Below the pieces are notes generated by a model that saw nothing but the letters and a program-made list of their open reading frames with translations, was not told where the DNA came from and did not search any database. From assembly GCF_022539665.2 (NCBI RefSeq), contig NC_081333.1:4648971-4712970 (forward strand): a stretch of 64,000 bases of DNA, in the 5' to 3' direction. This DNA is from Daphnia carinata. Lineage: Eukaryota > Arthropoda > Branchiopoda > Diplostraca > Daphniidae. Each line of letters starts with the position of its first letter. Position 1 is the stretch's first letter. Position numbers and translations under genes: made by a program. Positions 51,484 through 63,200 of the stretch are shown in pieces.

Positions 51484-53457
51484 TCAGGTTCTTAAAGGCT
51501 TCGAGTTAAAATAGTTCAGTGCTCTCATCACAGCATTCACTCCCAAGTTGTAGACTGGGTGGGTTAAAGCCTATACAAGTGAAAATAATTAGCAAGCTCT
51601 ATTTTAATAGTTTACATTTCATGCCATAAAAAATTACCAATTCATTGTTTGGATTACCCACAATCGATGTCCTTCCAGAAACCACACCGTTTACATGTTG
51701 TGCTATGGAGAGACCACTCAAACCATAACAAGTGTGATAGAAGTCACGAGGCCTACGAATCGCGTTAACAAAGTTTTAACTTCCGCATTGCAAATTTTCA
51801 TTAGATATGAAGATAATTTCACGCGTTACCTTCCAGGTTTATCGAGAAGTCCGCCAAACGGGTGTTGACAACAAACGAGTAAGTACTCTTGAAGTGCCTT
51901 TTGATTAAAAAGCCATCGTTCTACATCTAATGCGTCACTGTATTGCTCTGCAATAAAAGAAAGGAGCAAAAAAGTGTTGCAAGAAGATAACCACTGTATA
52001 GTAAAACATATTGACATGTTAGAAATATATGTGAAATTGTATGTTAGCATACCTGACTTTGCCAAATGAAAATGCATTAATGGGAAGAGTGCTCCTTGCC
52101 AGAAGGAGTAACAACCATCCACAAGTTTGTTAGTTCTGCCTTGGAAACCTCCTTCAAACTTCATTTGACGGTTGCATGCCCACCTCTGAAAACAAAATAA
52201 ACTAAAGATTAGCTTTGCTAACACTAACCTTCAATAAATATTTTTTCTTTTTCATTTACCAAGAGACATCTTATGTTGCATTTGTTTTCTTGACCTAAAA
52301 GAGTAAGCGCAGCGAGGGCACAAAATGTGTAACCTATGTAACCAAAAACGATATGAATAAACAGTTACGCTGATTTTGTTGGCTTCTAACCTCCATGTGC
52401 TTCCTGATTTGGGGTCCCAGCAAAGCAACCTTCGTATGTTTGGCATTTAAGAATCCATTCACTGGTACCATTGAAAAGTTTCTGATCCACAATGCCTGTC
52501 AATTTGGCCACAACTACTGCACAGTATGTCCCTCTCACATCAACTTCACCTCCAATATGCAGTGCAAATGCTCCTTCCTCATTTCTACAATTCATTAAGA
52601 AGTTATAAAGGTTTGTCCTATTTAACAAAAAATGAACAGATTATACCACAAAATATTCAATTGCATCTCACTATAGTACCTGTCAATTATTTTGTAAGCT
52701 ACATCTGACTGAAGAATGACAAGAGCATTAACGGCTGCATATGTTGGGGCTAAGTGGGAATATTGAAAAGGCCCACCGCCAAACCCTCCTGTAGGGCTCT
52801 GACATCTACCATAACAAAAATTTGTTTGTTCCCAAACATAAATTTTAATAAACAGATAAACAGCTTTTGCAAGCTTAATAGTACACAGCTTTAACAATAA
52901 GATTATACTTACAAATTTAAAAAGGAGATCACAGCTTCTTTGGTTTCATCTGGTATGGAGGCTTCTAGTAATTCTAATGAGTGAAGATTCCAGTAACAAA
53001 CCCAGGTTCTGCTTGCATCTAGGCACTACACAATCGATAGGAAACATTAAGATTCAGACAGATAAAACTATTATTCTTGTACTTCATATGATGTTGACAG
53101 TCTGCTCAAGCCATGTTTCACGAAATCAACAATCGGAAGACGGTTCAGCAGGGGTAAAGTAGAATCTAGTTCATGATTTTCTAAAAAGTTTTCCAATAAA
53201 TGCTCAATGGTTGATTCAACTTTAACCTATATATATAAAATCGGAAACCGCGTTGCAAACAGAATTAGAACATCAAATATATGTTATAGTTGCCAAGGCA
53301 GACCATATTTCAACTCTACAATATTTTATGAAACCTACATCACCTGTTCATCACTTGTAACGGTAGGGATCCCCTCCACATCTAGGTGAATGCGAGGAAC
53401 AGACAATAGTGAGAACTGGTGATTTGTTTCTAATTCACAGTAATCCCGCTCAGTCAT
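51484..53457 (-). CDS. Protein farnesyltransferase subunit beta, ten exons, 416 residues
   Basis: Minus-strand exons are 53457-53344, 53226-53083, 53025-52913, 52805-52680, 52617-52391, 52333-52260, 52185-52053, 51947-51830, 51752-51638 and 51570-51484 (stop): 417 codons with stop (human FNTB, 437 residues). With the alpha subunit it transfers farnesyl to CaaX cysteines of Ras and nuclear lamins. Alpha-alpha barrel repeats are visible: GGFGGGPFQYSHLAPTYAAV, then HIGGEVDVRGTYCA, then AGTPNQEAHGGYTFCALAAL, then FEGGFQGRTNKLVDGCYSFW. The zinc ligands are present as D289 and C291 in VDGCYSFW and H356 in FYHTCYGLSGL, equivalent to D297, C299 and H362 of the mammalian enzyme. One substitution-like difference, CFAGTPN where mammals have GIGGVPG, lies in a repeat loop. 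The gene is intact and probably functional. Confidence 0.96.
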
Positions 53458-53857
53458 TTTCAATTTTTGTTTAATGTAATAAAATATCAGGAGTAAAAAC
53501 AACAACAAGCAGAGCCATCTACTGGGCAAAGAAGCATTTTTGGATTGTACTTGTCAGGTGGTGTATTTGAAAAATTCTAATAGGAAACAGTTTTGATAGA
53601 ATGCTTAACGGGAAATTCCTTCAAATTTTTTCAAAACAACTATTGAACAAAATGCAAAAAATAATTATCTTTCCGCTCGAGTGCAATTTTATTATGTTAA
53701 CTTCTGATTTAATTCTTAAAATCAAAACAAATACGCTAACACGGCAGTTGATATTCACCTGCACTTAGACAACGTCACATAAGGAATTGCAATGTCCGCC
53801 TCAGACCATCGTTGAATTTGCTACTGTCTTACCAAGCAAAAAAAAAAAGGTACGAAA
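53458..53857. promoter_or_regulatory. Shared 400-base interval between divergent start codons
   Basis: The farnesyltransferase beta ATG (53457, minus) and the orphan-gene ATG (53858, plus) are separated by only 400 bases. A bidirectional promoter is likely. I see no clear TATA box. The interval is AT-rich with an A-run just before the orphan ATG. Confidence 0.45.
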
Positions 53858-55609
53858 ATGTCTTGGAAATCACTTTTCTCTGTCGTCAGCTACTACTGGA
53901 AGCCACAAACCAGCAAAGGGAAAACAATATCGCAGACAAAACAAGATGGCAATATGCCAGGCAAAACCAGAGTGATAGAAAACACTAACTATCCGCAAAA
54001 CCAGAACAGGCCGGATTCTACTTTCACCAATATGTCATTGAATAATGGAATGCCTTCACCGGACATTTACGGCAATCACATATTTACGGCTACCGGACCT
54101 ACTACAGGACCTTCTGGAGGAATTCCTACCGGGCCTCCTACCGGACCTCTCACCGGAATTCCTACCGGAATGGAAGCGTATCCAGCCAATCCGTCACCAG
54201 ATATGTATACGACAGGAAATTCCTTTCCAAGTGTTCCATCCCAGACCTATTGGCCACAAGGCAACTTCTCTTCTCAGTCAAACTCCTTCCTGTCATCCCA
54301 GACCTATTGGCCACAAGACAACTTCCCTTCTCAGTCAAACTCCTTCCTGTCATCCCAGCCACCAGATGGCCTTGCAAATCCCGAAATGCTTCACCGACTC
54401 CAGTTGCTGGAACGTCGGGTTGCTGATTCAGAAATGAACAATACTTATCTTAGCAAGCAGTTGAGCGAAATGGCGGAAGAAATGCGCGAACTACGCCAAG
54501 CCTTTAACACTTCGCAGAATACCATGAAAAAACTGGTAGAAAAACTGCATAAGAATGACGCAGGAGAAGGCAAGGAAGCTGGGACTGAGCATGATGAGAA
54601 AGCTGACGACTATGTGTCCAGCTTTGCACTATCAGCTGGCGTTTCGCAAAGTTATCCAAACTCTGGCGATCAGCAAAAATCGGAATTAATGATAAACCTG
54701 GACGAAGTGGAAAGTCCGCAGACAACTGTAAGCAACGCCTACGACCAGCCTACGCCAGCTAATCCGGACAGCTGTTCTCCAGGTAAAGTCCAAGATGTAC
54801 CAACTGTGCATGGAAACATTTTAGGGCCACAGTATCCGGGACCGGATAATTCCTATTACCCGGGACCGGATAATTCCTATTACCCGGGACCGGATAATTC
54901 CTATTACCCGAGATCGGATAATTCCTATTCCCCGAGATCGGATAATTCCCGTTACCCAGGACCTAACAGTTTTCGACACGTAGAGCCTACCAAAGAAAGC
55001 GCTCAAGCCCAGGATACCACACCCTCTGTAACTTGGCCAGGCTTGCCAACATTGCAGGAGGACAACAGGGCCGCAATGCCCTTGCCCAACGCTCGCAACT
55101 TGCATCCTCCCCAGTCATCCTATAATGCATCTGGAAGTTATGGACACCAGACCGAAGTGGAAAGTCCGCAGACAACTGTAAGCAACGCCTACGACCAGCC
55201 TACGCCAGCTAATCCGGGCAACTGTTCTCCAGGTAAAGTCCAAGATGTACCAACTGTGCATGGAAACATTTTAGGGCCACAGTATCCGGGACCGGATAAT
55301 TCCTATTACCCGGGACCGGATAATTCCTATTCCCCGAGACCGGATAATTCCTATTCCCCGAGATGGGATAATTCCCGTTACCCAGGACCTAACACATTTC
55401 GACACGTAGAGCCTACCAAAGAAAGCGCTCAAGCCCAGGATACCACACCCTCTGTAACTTGGCCAGGCTTGCCAACATTGCAGCCGGACAACAGGGCCGC
55501 AATGCCCTTGCCCAACGCTCGCAACTTGCATCCTCCCCAGTCATCCTATAATGCATCTGGAAGTTATGGACACCAGACCAGCCCCAATCATGTTGTGACC
55601 AGGCCATGA
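53858..55609 (+). CDS. Intronless orphan protein with coiled coil and tandem repeats, 583 residues
   Basis: This is a single uninterrupted frame from an ATG at 53858 with A at -3. I do not recognise it. In order it has a short basic N-terminus without a convincing signal peptide, a Gly/Pro/Thr low-complexity run (about residues 80-105), two 19-residue repeats beginning SQTYWPQ, a predicted coiled coil (about 175-230, LQLLERRVADSE, EMAEEMRELRQAF), then two copies of a module of about 142-150 residues. Each module begins VESPQTTVSNAYDQP, contains an array of eight-residue units of the type PGPDNSYY, and ends YNASGSYGHQT. The copies are nearly identical in DNA, so duplication is recent. A polyadenylation signal follows at 56032. 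Composition (Pro, Ser, Tyr, Asn, Gln) suggests a disordered or self-assembling protein with one oligomerisation helix. A lineage-specific gene is the best reading. Confidence 0.7.
   Translation: MSWKSLFSVVSYYWKPQTSKGKTISQTKQDGNMPGKTRVIENTNYPQNQNRPDSTFTNMSLNNGMPSPDIYGNHIFTATGPTTGPSGGIPTGPPTGPLTGIPTGMEAYPANPSPDMYTTGNSFPSVPSQTYWPQGNFSSQSNSFLSSQTYWPQDNFPSQSNSFLSSQPPDGLANPEMLHRLQLLERRVADSEMNNTYLSKQLSEMAEEMRELRQAFNTSQNTMKKLVEKLHKNDAGEGKEAGTEHDEKADDYVSSFALSAGVSQSYPNSGDQQKSELMINLDEVESPQTTVSNAYDQPTPANPDSCSPGKVQDVPTVHGNILGPQYPGPDNSYYPGPDNSYYPGPDNSYYPRSDNSYSPRSDNSRYPGPNSFRHVEPTKESAQAQDTTPSVTWPGLPTLQEDNRAAMPLPNARNLHPPQSSYNASGSYGHQTEVESPQTTVSNAYDQPTPANPGNCSPGKVQDVPTVHGNILGPQYPGPDNSYYPGPDNSYSPRPDNSYSPRWDNSRYPGPNTFRHVEPTKESAQAQDTTPSVTWPGLPTLQPDNRAAMPLPNARNLHPPQSSYNASGSYGHQTSPNHVVTRP
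54238..54351 (+). repeat. Two tandem 57-base repeats in the orphan gene
   Basis: Two consecutive 57-base units each encode SQTYWPQ-NF-SQSNSFLS with only a few changes. The unit is a multiple of three, so the reading frame is kept. Confidence 0.85.
54704..55579 (+). repeat. Recent in-frame tandem duplication (about 450 and 426 bases)
   Basis: Copy one runs from 54704 to 55153 and copy two from 55154 to about 55579. They are almost identical, with differences concentrated in the internal 24-base array. That array has five DNS-containing units in copy one (about 54838-54958) and four in copy two (about 55287-55384), which accounts for the 24-base length difference. Both lengths are multiples of three. 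Confidence 0.92.
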
Positions 55610-57142
55610 AACGATCGGACGAATCTGTAAAAGTGACGACAACTCAGCCGAGATGTAGACCACGAATAACGCTAAACAACACCTGGTAATTCTATTTTAA
55701 TTGCAGATAGTGCAATTTCAACTTGCTAAATTGCCCCTAGCAGAAGACGGCCAAGAAATAATAAGCGTCCTTTCGACCGACTCGACCCATAAGATAATCC
55801 CTAGCGATACTAGTATTCATGTTGGCAGACAATGCCGTGTTGCTTAATCGCTTAGGGAATCTTGACCAAGACCGAGTTGGTGAAAGTATGCGAGTTAAAT
55901 TTTGGTGGTCGTCTGTTAGGATCGTTACGCGCGCAGTAGTCCTACATTAAGGCTGTTGTTTGTCGTCCACTTTACGGATTTTCGATCGTTTCTTTTCTTT
56001 GTATCTCTTTTTGTTTTTGATGAGTCAGTCGAATAAACAATGTTAAAATAAGCTTATTGTATACCAAACTAATTATTTCATATTACTTTCTAACTAAAAA
56101 AAAATGGGTAAACCAATTTGACCGAAGGGGTTGGCAACTCACAGAATCCTAGTAAATAACACGCACAGGCAGAAATCTGCTAAACTTTCCATAGACTTAA
56201 AGAAAATTTTTAATAATTATACCACAAAGGCGCTTTAAAATTTGATGGTTTTAATCAGGAAGGTAACTACACAGCCGTTAAGCACATTTGCATTTATGCA
56301 CAATTGCGCTACAATAGCTGCAAATATGGCTTCTACTTTCTTGTCTCATCAGGTTGTTCCATGTTTTGTGCCAAAATCCACCTGTGCTTTTCAGGTAAGG
56401 TTAACGGCACCGTATCCTATTACCCGAGGTCCAAATAAGGTCTAGCCATTGTGAAAATAGCCAGCATCCCTAAAATGATGCCATGAATCGGACGGCTTAT
56501 TTTGATCTTCATTTATTTCCCTGCAGTTCGCTAAAAAAAATGTTGGTGACATTTCTGACATATTCTTTGATACAACTGATAAATGGATGAAATATCCGAT
56601 ACATTCACACTACCCGTTGATATGCAAGAAACGTTTAAAAAAAGCTAAATCAGAATTTAATTTCGCCAATTCAGCGACAGCCGCAAGCGAATCAATTGTA
56701 ATTGTTGCTGCCCGTTGTTGGGTCAACGGAAGAAGAGACAAACAACGAACGAAAAAAAAAAACGCGTGAATGGGTGTTCATTACGGATATCCGGGTTCTT
56801 GTAAGCACACGAAAGATTGTCGACTATTGAACTAGTGGAAATAACACGGTTATCGTGTTGACATCTGTGTGAATGAGTCATTGTTGTCAGTTTCGTAACC
56901 TAGCAGACGTATAGCCTCCAAACGGAGATGCGACTCTGCTCGTCCCTATTCCCTTTTTTTTTTAATGGAAGCTCTATCGATTATTAAACAACAAATCGGT
57001 CTACAAATACTCCACTAATAAAATAGTCTATCGCATGGAGTGGCCGGGTGTATTTGTCACCTCTAGTCGAACAGTGCCCGACGGCCCATCATCTCATTTC
57101 TTGTCACACAATAGAGGACAAACGACAAAAGCGATTCCAACG
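55610..57142. other. Orphan-gene 3' untranslated region and spacer
   Basis: The first 430 bases are the putative 3' untranslated region of the orphan gene. Beyond about 56.06 kb I see no exon on either strand. The open stretches at 56.2 and 56.6 kb lack similarity and splice context. Confidence 0.4.
56032..56037 (+). promoter_or_regulatory. Polyadenylation signal of the orphan gene
   Basis: AATAAA lies 423 bases after the orphan stop codon and is followed by a T-rich stretch. It supports the view that the orphan frame is a transcribed gene. Confidence 0.5.
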
Positions 57143-57148
57143 TTTATT
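57143..57148 (-). promoter_or_regulatory. Polyadenylation signal of the membrane receptor gene
   Basis: TTTATT on the plus strand reads AATAAA on the minus strand, about 180 bases past the proposed receptor stop codon at 57330, consistent with that being the terminal exon. Confidence 0.45.
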
Positions 57149-57329
57149 AAACCTCCGACGAGGGATATGTAAAGCAAAGAATCTCGCAACAATAAGTAAG
57201 ACAACACGTAAAAGAATGAGTTCGCAAACAAAATTTTACACATACAAGGAAGATACTTTTTTTTTTTTTTACTTTTTTTTTCAATGTCTAATTCGTTATA
57301 GTAGCCCTTATCGACATCGCCATCTGTTA

Positions 57330-60253
57330 TCAATTACTTTTGCCTCGCGTTCTGCAAATATTCATACATGACAAACATATAAAAAAAAAATAGTAATACA
57401 AAGATCATGGGTATATGAAAGGAACAGCACCGAATCAAGAAGTGGGATAGACTTCTATAATTTTAGCATTACACATTTTGGCGATTTTTTTCTGCTTACC
57501 GATAAACATACGCGTTGGCGGGCTGGTCAAGCACACGGTCATACGCATGCCTTACCTGTAACGAAACCAATAATAAAAGGAAAGCATTAAAAGACTTTGT
57601 CTTACGGACAACGTTATGTTTTTTGTATGTTGCTTTTCGATTAGATTTTGCGATACTATATATGAAGGTCGCTCGGGTTTCCCTTACGGCGTAGTTGGGT
57701 AAAGCATTTTACATCTCAACGGCCATGCCGCCCTTCCATTACGATTTTCCCATAGCGAGTTCTATAGGCGCGGTCTATTGATTTAGCGCTGAACGATGTG
57801 ATCATGTTCTAATTAGGACGTTGCAAGGCTTCTGCGGTTAGCTCTAGTGTATACCATTTGATAGCTTATATGTGTACGTAATATACGCGTGAGAAGCGAC
57901 ATCTTGAGACTTTTCTAGAATAACTTTTTGTAATTTGTGGCCGCCCTGTTCGGGAAACAACAATAGTTGTGATATATTGTGCAATTTCTAGACGCAGTAG
58001 GCGAGAAAACGTAACGTCGACCAAAGATGAATGCCTTTCAATGTTGTAACACCAACATTCGGCAAATGTGAAATATGGAACGGCGCTTGGCATCGCATGA
58101 ACGCTGCGCTTTAAAAGCCTACAAAGTAATGTGTCAAGCGAACGACGCAAATTAAGACAACAAGAAATTAGGTGCAGCCCTAATTTTCTTTTTCTTTACG
58201 GAACCCGTTTTAGGAAGCCATAATGAATTCATCTAATTTTAATACGCATTTTTTTCTTTTTTTTTTTCGAAAGCAAGGGCATTGCTGATACAATCATATA
58301 CATAGGCAAACGATAAACTTTCCTTCCCCACATACCTCATAGCAATGATTAACACGGCTTAATACAAAGAAAAGCGCAGAGAGTTTCAGAAAAAGCAACT
58401 TTTCTCGTAAGTTCGTAAGATTTTGTTTGAGTTGTATAAAGTTTATCGAAACGGAAAAGGCGAAATGACTTTCACACTACGAATGCGCATTTATGTCTAC
58501 ATATAATTGATCTATCGCAGTGATCAGAATCAGATGAAGAACTTCCAAAGAGTGAAATGAAGAAGTTTTAGCTTTCCGACATGTTTGCATCCGTCATCTT
58601 TGGAACCGAGAAAATGGTAAATATAATCTGAAAAACTTCTTTCCAGATTTTGGCAACTAATCTTGGTGTGAGTTTATGAAAACAGGAACCGAAAAATGAT
58701 CGTGAAATGAAGCAAGTAACCTGAAATCAAATAATGGTCTGAGCTTTTGTGTGTGTGTGTGTGTATTGTTTAAGTGTCTATTGATTGGGCACAAGTGGAA
58801 CTCAAACAAACGTGAAGCCACTTCCACCAGGCTCCTTTTTTTTTTTTTTTTACTTGCCATGAGGCTTTTTGTTTTCGAGACAAAAGACTTTAAGAAGTTT
58901 TAACGCAAGTTTAGTTATGCCATGTCTCAGTTAGAGCAATGGCATCAGAAAATGGGCCGATTGCGTACCCAAGAAACGACAAATTCGCTTCGTTTTCTCT
59001 GTTCCTCAACGTAATTTTAACTTTTAGATCAAACTAAATGAAAACTAAAGACACAAACTTTACTCGCCAATTTTTGATAACATATCCATGAAGTTAAGTC
59101 GAAGATCGACAAGTTTTTCTTATTTTTTCGTCTCTTATTCCTAAGTTACTGAAGTCGAAACAAACGGGTTCTGCCCTAAATTGTTTTCCTCCGTCAAATC
59201 CAATTGACATGTCAAAATTTCGTTTAGATACGGTGTCTACGGAAAACTTTTAGGCTGGCCCATGGATAAAACAGCCATTTGATTAAACTTGGCACACTAC
59301 TGGCGTTCCATATGTTCTTCATTTTTCCCTCGATCATTTCGAAGCTTGGTGTTTTTCAGAAGGCAGATCACATTTGAAATTGCTTGCAGGTCTGCTCTTT
59401 AACTTAAAATGTATAAATATTTTCAGCTATCTTTCTCTAAGTCAATTTAATCTGAATAAGTCACAATACATGCAAATACATGAAACGCAATGCGATGTAG
59501 CGATCTTACAGGGAAACACCCATGTCCAATAATGTGCTCTGTTTTTACATTTCGCTTTCTTTTTCAAGTGGCTCCTAAAATTGTGACTTGTTTACACCCA
59601 AAAATGTCAAAGAACATTTTCATTTTCTCACCGTGAAATCTGGGGCAGGCTGATGTTGATGAGCCAGAGGAAAATTCCCCGGATTGTGTTGGATACTATT
59701 CAAGTTACTGGAAGAGGCGATGTTGGGATCTAAAATTCGATCTCGATTCCGATCGTTCATTGCCGACTGTTGAACCACGTACGTCAGCGTCGATTCTTCA
59801 TTCAGCCTACAGGGTCCTTTAAGGTTGTTTGAAGTGCTGGCCAAAATAACAAGCGACGAATGTAATGACTCATCCGGTGGACTAGGCAGCTGGCATTCCG
59901 TGTCTATTTCGGCTGTTCAAAAAAAGACAAGTTAAAAAAAAAAAAATGATATCGATTTTCCTTTTGTCTTTGTATTTGGCCAAAAGATTTTACTATTGGA
60001 TGGCATATACCTCTTTTGGATTTAATTACATCCGGCTTGCCGTTCGTCGTTTTGGCATAGTTGGTATCTTCATTGGCGTCGTCTGCGTCGCACATCTGGA
60101 CGGCAGTTGGAGGAGCCTGATGGCGGAGATTCCTCTTGCGCTGGCGGTGGTATACGGCCAAGATAGCAGCCAGTCCGATAATGGCAATTAAAAGAGCGCC
60201 CGGAGCGGCCAGCACGACCACCATTGTCACCGACGATTCCGGTTCGTTAGCTG
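57330..60253 (-). CDS. 3' part of a single-pass membrane receptor (transmembrane and cytoplasmic exons)
   Basis: Partial gene. Minus-strand exons are about 60253-60011, 59912-59632, 57555-57500 and 57351-57330 (stop). All have GT-AG borders and compatible phases. The first holds a short juxtamembrane stretch, a transmembrane helix (MVVVLAAPGALLIAIIGLAA) and a basic stop-transfer (HRQRKRNLRH), followed by cytoplasmic sequence with NYAKTTNGKPDVIKSKR. The next exons give a Ser/Asn-rich tail with a YVVQQ tyrosine site, then AYDRVLDQPANAYVYR and the end TRGKSN. Tyrosines in NYAK, AYDR, AYVY and YVYR could be phosphorylation sites. An arthropod immunoglobulin-superfamily adhesion receptor, for example Sidestep-like, is a guess from the short tail with an NxKPDxI-type motif. 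No ectodomain exon is confidently seen. The 5' acceptor at 60253 is uncertain. Confidence 0.55.
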
Positions 60254-63200
60254 CTTTCAGTGTCGGAGAGTCATTGTACACGTTGAAGGGCAACGTACAG
60301 CAACGAGCATTCATACAAAAAAAAAAATAGAAATAAAAATAAAATAGAAAAGGCAACTCGTTAAGAGAAAAAAAAAGAAAGAAACCGAAGCTAATACGAA
60401 ATGTTTCAGTGTTCCATCGTTCGCTTTTTCTTTTCAATTTTGATGGCTAGGGCGAAGAACAATGGGCATTCGTATCTATTCAAAACGATTGCTTTCTAGT
60501 TTCGACTCTACAGATTTCCGCCCCTGCAAGTAAGGCTTCTTGCCCGCTATGCTAATACTTGCGGTGTATTTGCCCAAGCCATTTGGGTTCACCATTTTCC
60601 TTTTCTTTTCCTCGAACTCAGCGCTGCTGCTTCGCTGTCAAAGAAGTATAACTGAATGCACGTCAAAAGTATATAACCAATAAGATCACAAAGGGAGACC
60701 CCTTTATATTGATATGAAACTCTTGCAGAAATGAGATCGAATTCACCAAGGCATCCCGTATGAGTCAAGTCACGCAGACACCCAGACCCAATATCAGATC
60801 CATAGAAAAGGCGATGGAGTATAGCACCGTATTGTTTTCCCTTTTTCGTTTTCATTTTTTTGCTGTTTGTTTTTGTTGTGTGATTTGGTTTCGCTGCTTT
60901 TTCTCTTTTCTTTATTAAACGATTTATTTATTTGTTAGTTTTTTTTTTTGCTTGATTTTCATGTTCATCTTTTTTTTTATTTCGTTTCGTTTTCATTATC
61001 TTTTATGTTATGAATGTTTTTTTTTTCTTTGAATCCTCCGCCTCCTTTGAATAACAACAAAACTTGAAACAAAACAAATGAATGTAAAGGTTATGTTGGG
61101 TGTTTCTCTTAATACTAACATCTACAGTGAAATTCACGTGAAAACAAGAAAGACGAAAAAACATGGGAAAGAACTTGATCCTGACTAATACTTTCTATTG
61201 CGAAAATAATGTTACATAGATTGACGTTATGGCGAGGTTTGTGTTGGTGACTTTGAAAAGACATGTTCAACGATGAGCGTGGGCTTAAACGTAATGACTG
61301 GGAAGCACGCTACGCAGAAATCCTAAAATATATGCAAATCTTATTGCAGCCCACCACGACCTGTGGTTCTTTAAACGGCCAACGTTATTCTCCTGTGTTT
61401 TCGGCTGCATCAACTTGGCTGAAAAAAGAAGTTCTTTATAAGCTTTTCGCATTTTCTATTGTTTCGTAGTTCACGCACTCTGAGCATTTCACAGAACGGG
61501 CTTGGGAAGAAGTTAAAAACATCAAGAAAAATTCCAAAGGGTTAAAGACTATTGGGCAACAAAGCTCTCTGTTCCATTAGCGCTATCACGAGGCACGGTC
61601 CAGTTCCCCATTCAGCGGGACGAATGTTAAACAGCCAGAATATTTACGACGTTCCATGTAGAATATATCAGTAAAAGACTGCAATTCATGCGCTCAACGG
61701 CTTAACAGGTATTAAACCATTAAAGGAACGTCCTCACGCTTCCACCGCATATTCATGCATCTCGTATAGCCCTTGATGCACAATACAGGTGTGAGTATGA
61801 AGTACAAGTGTGAGCTCTCGGTTCTACAAGGGACGGCAACTCCTCCCCTTCAAAAAAGAAAAAGATGCGAAAATTCAGGCGAAGAAATTGCCTAATTAGG
61901 CCAAGCATACCCAAACCACATCCCTCTCGTGCCACTGTCATCGAGTTATTGGAAACCAAAATGTCTTTAGTAATTTTTTAATAACATTCTGCAACGGTTC
62001 AGTCTGGTATTCCATCGCTGTTGCATTTCTTTGTTTTTTTTTTTGTATTACTTTTATTCAACCTTTTTATTGTCTTTCTATCGGTTTATTTATCTGTCTA
62101 TTCTGCCTGTCTTATTTTATTTATTTTTTTCCCCTACTTTTTCATTACTTTTTTTGTTGTTTTGTTTTCTTTATTTTCCCATTTTTTTTTTTTTGTCGTT
62201 CGTTCTCTACTACTTTTACGTACGGTTCACGAAACCAGCTGGGTCAGGCTTGGCCGTACAAAATTGTGTGGGAACTCCCCTGCTGGTCCTCAAGGGCCCT
62301 CCCATGGAGAATTCTATGCTACAATACTATGTGGGCGATATTAATGAGATGCGCCTTTTCATCTGGCGAGGCCTCGACGACGAATGACGAGGCAGACCTC
62401 ATTCCTATGCCCTTTTCTTTTTACCTCCTTTTTTTTTTTAATTTTATTTTTATTTTCTTCTGCTTTTCCCCACCCAATTCCGCCTCTTATGAAACGCACA
62501 TGATTACGATTCCAGTCTTTTCTCATACTTTTTACTCACTGTCCTTATATTTCATTTCCTTTCAATTCTTTTTCTTTGAATCCTTTTTTTTTTTTAATTC
62601 TTTACACAACTTCGTTTAAAAAAAAAAAAGGATGGCCTTACCGCGCAATCTGTCGGGACATTGGAGCGCCATGGCTAAGAGGCAGCAGGATAGCTGCCAT
62701 CAACTCGCAACCAGGCAGCGGTGTCATTGATACTCAAGGAGAAGAGTTTGAGAATAGTGTTGTATTTTTCTAGGACGCGTGGGTATGCGCATGAAGACGA
62801 TACCCAGAGTCAGTCGGATATTATTGTGAGTATGTACGAAAGAGATGTGGACTTGGATGAAAAATAAACTGATTTAGCCTTGCGCGCTATGTACTAGCGA
62901 AAAAGCAAGGATATGAGGGAGTCGAAGAAAAGGCAATAGTCAAAACGATGGCAAGAGATATGGAGACGAATATAGCGATCGAGGCTCCCCCCCCCCAAAA
63001 AAAAAAAAATAGTTTGAATATTTGAAGCTATTACGCAAAGGGGCATGTTGCATTTTTCATGGTCTCCCTGTGGGAGGGTAAGCCGAGGAGCGCAAGAGCC
63101 ACAAGTCGCTAGAAATTTATTCAATGGCACTTCTTGCGACTTTATCTCTACATTCTACGGGTAAGTAGTCCATCGAGCGATTCGATCGCTGAATAATTTA

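Noticed and set aside
54162-55607. Repeated minus-strand frames in the orphan gene
   Set aside because: They mirror the tandem repeats of the plus-strand frame. The plus frame is continuous, while the minus frames are several short pieces.
61263-61469. 68-codon plus-strand frame starting MFNDERGLKRND
   Set aside because: It starts well but has no family match, and no splice or polyadenylation signal was placed. It is probably chance within intronic sequence.
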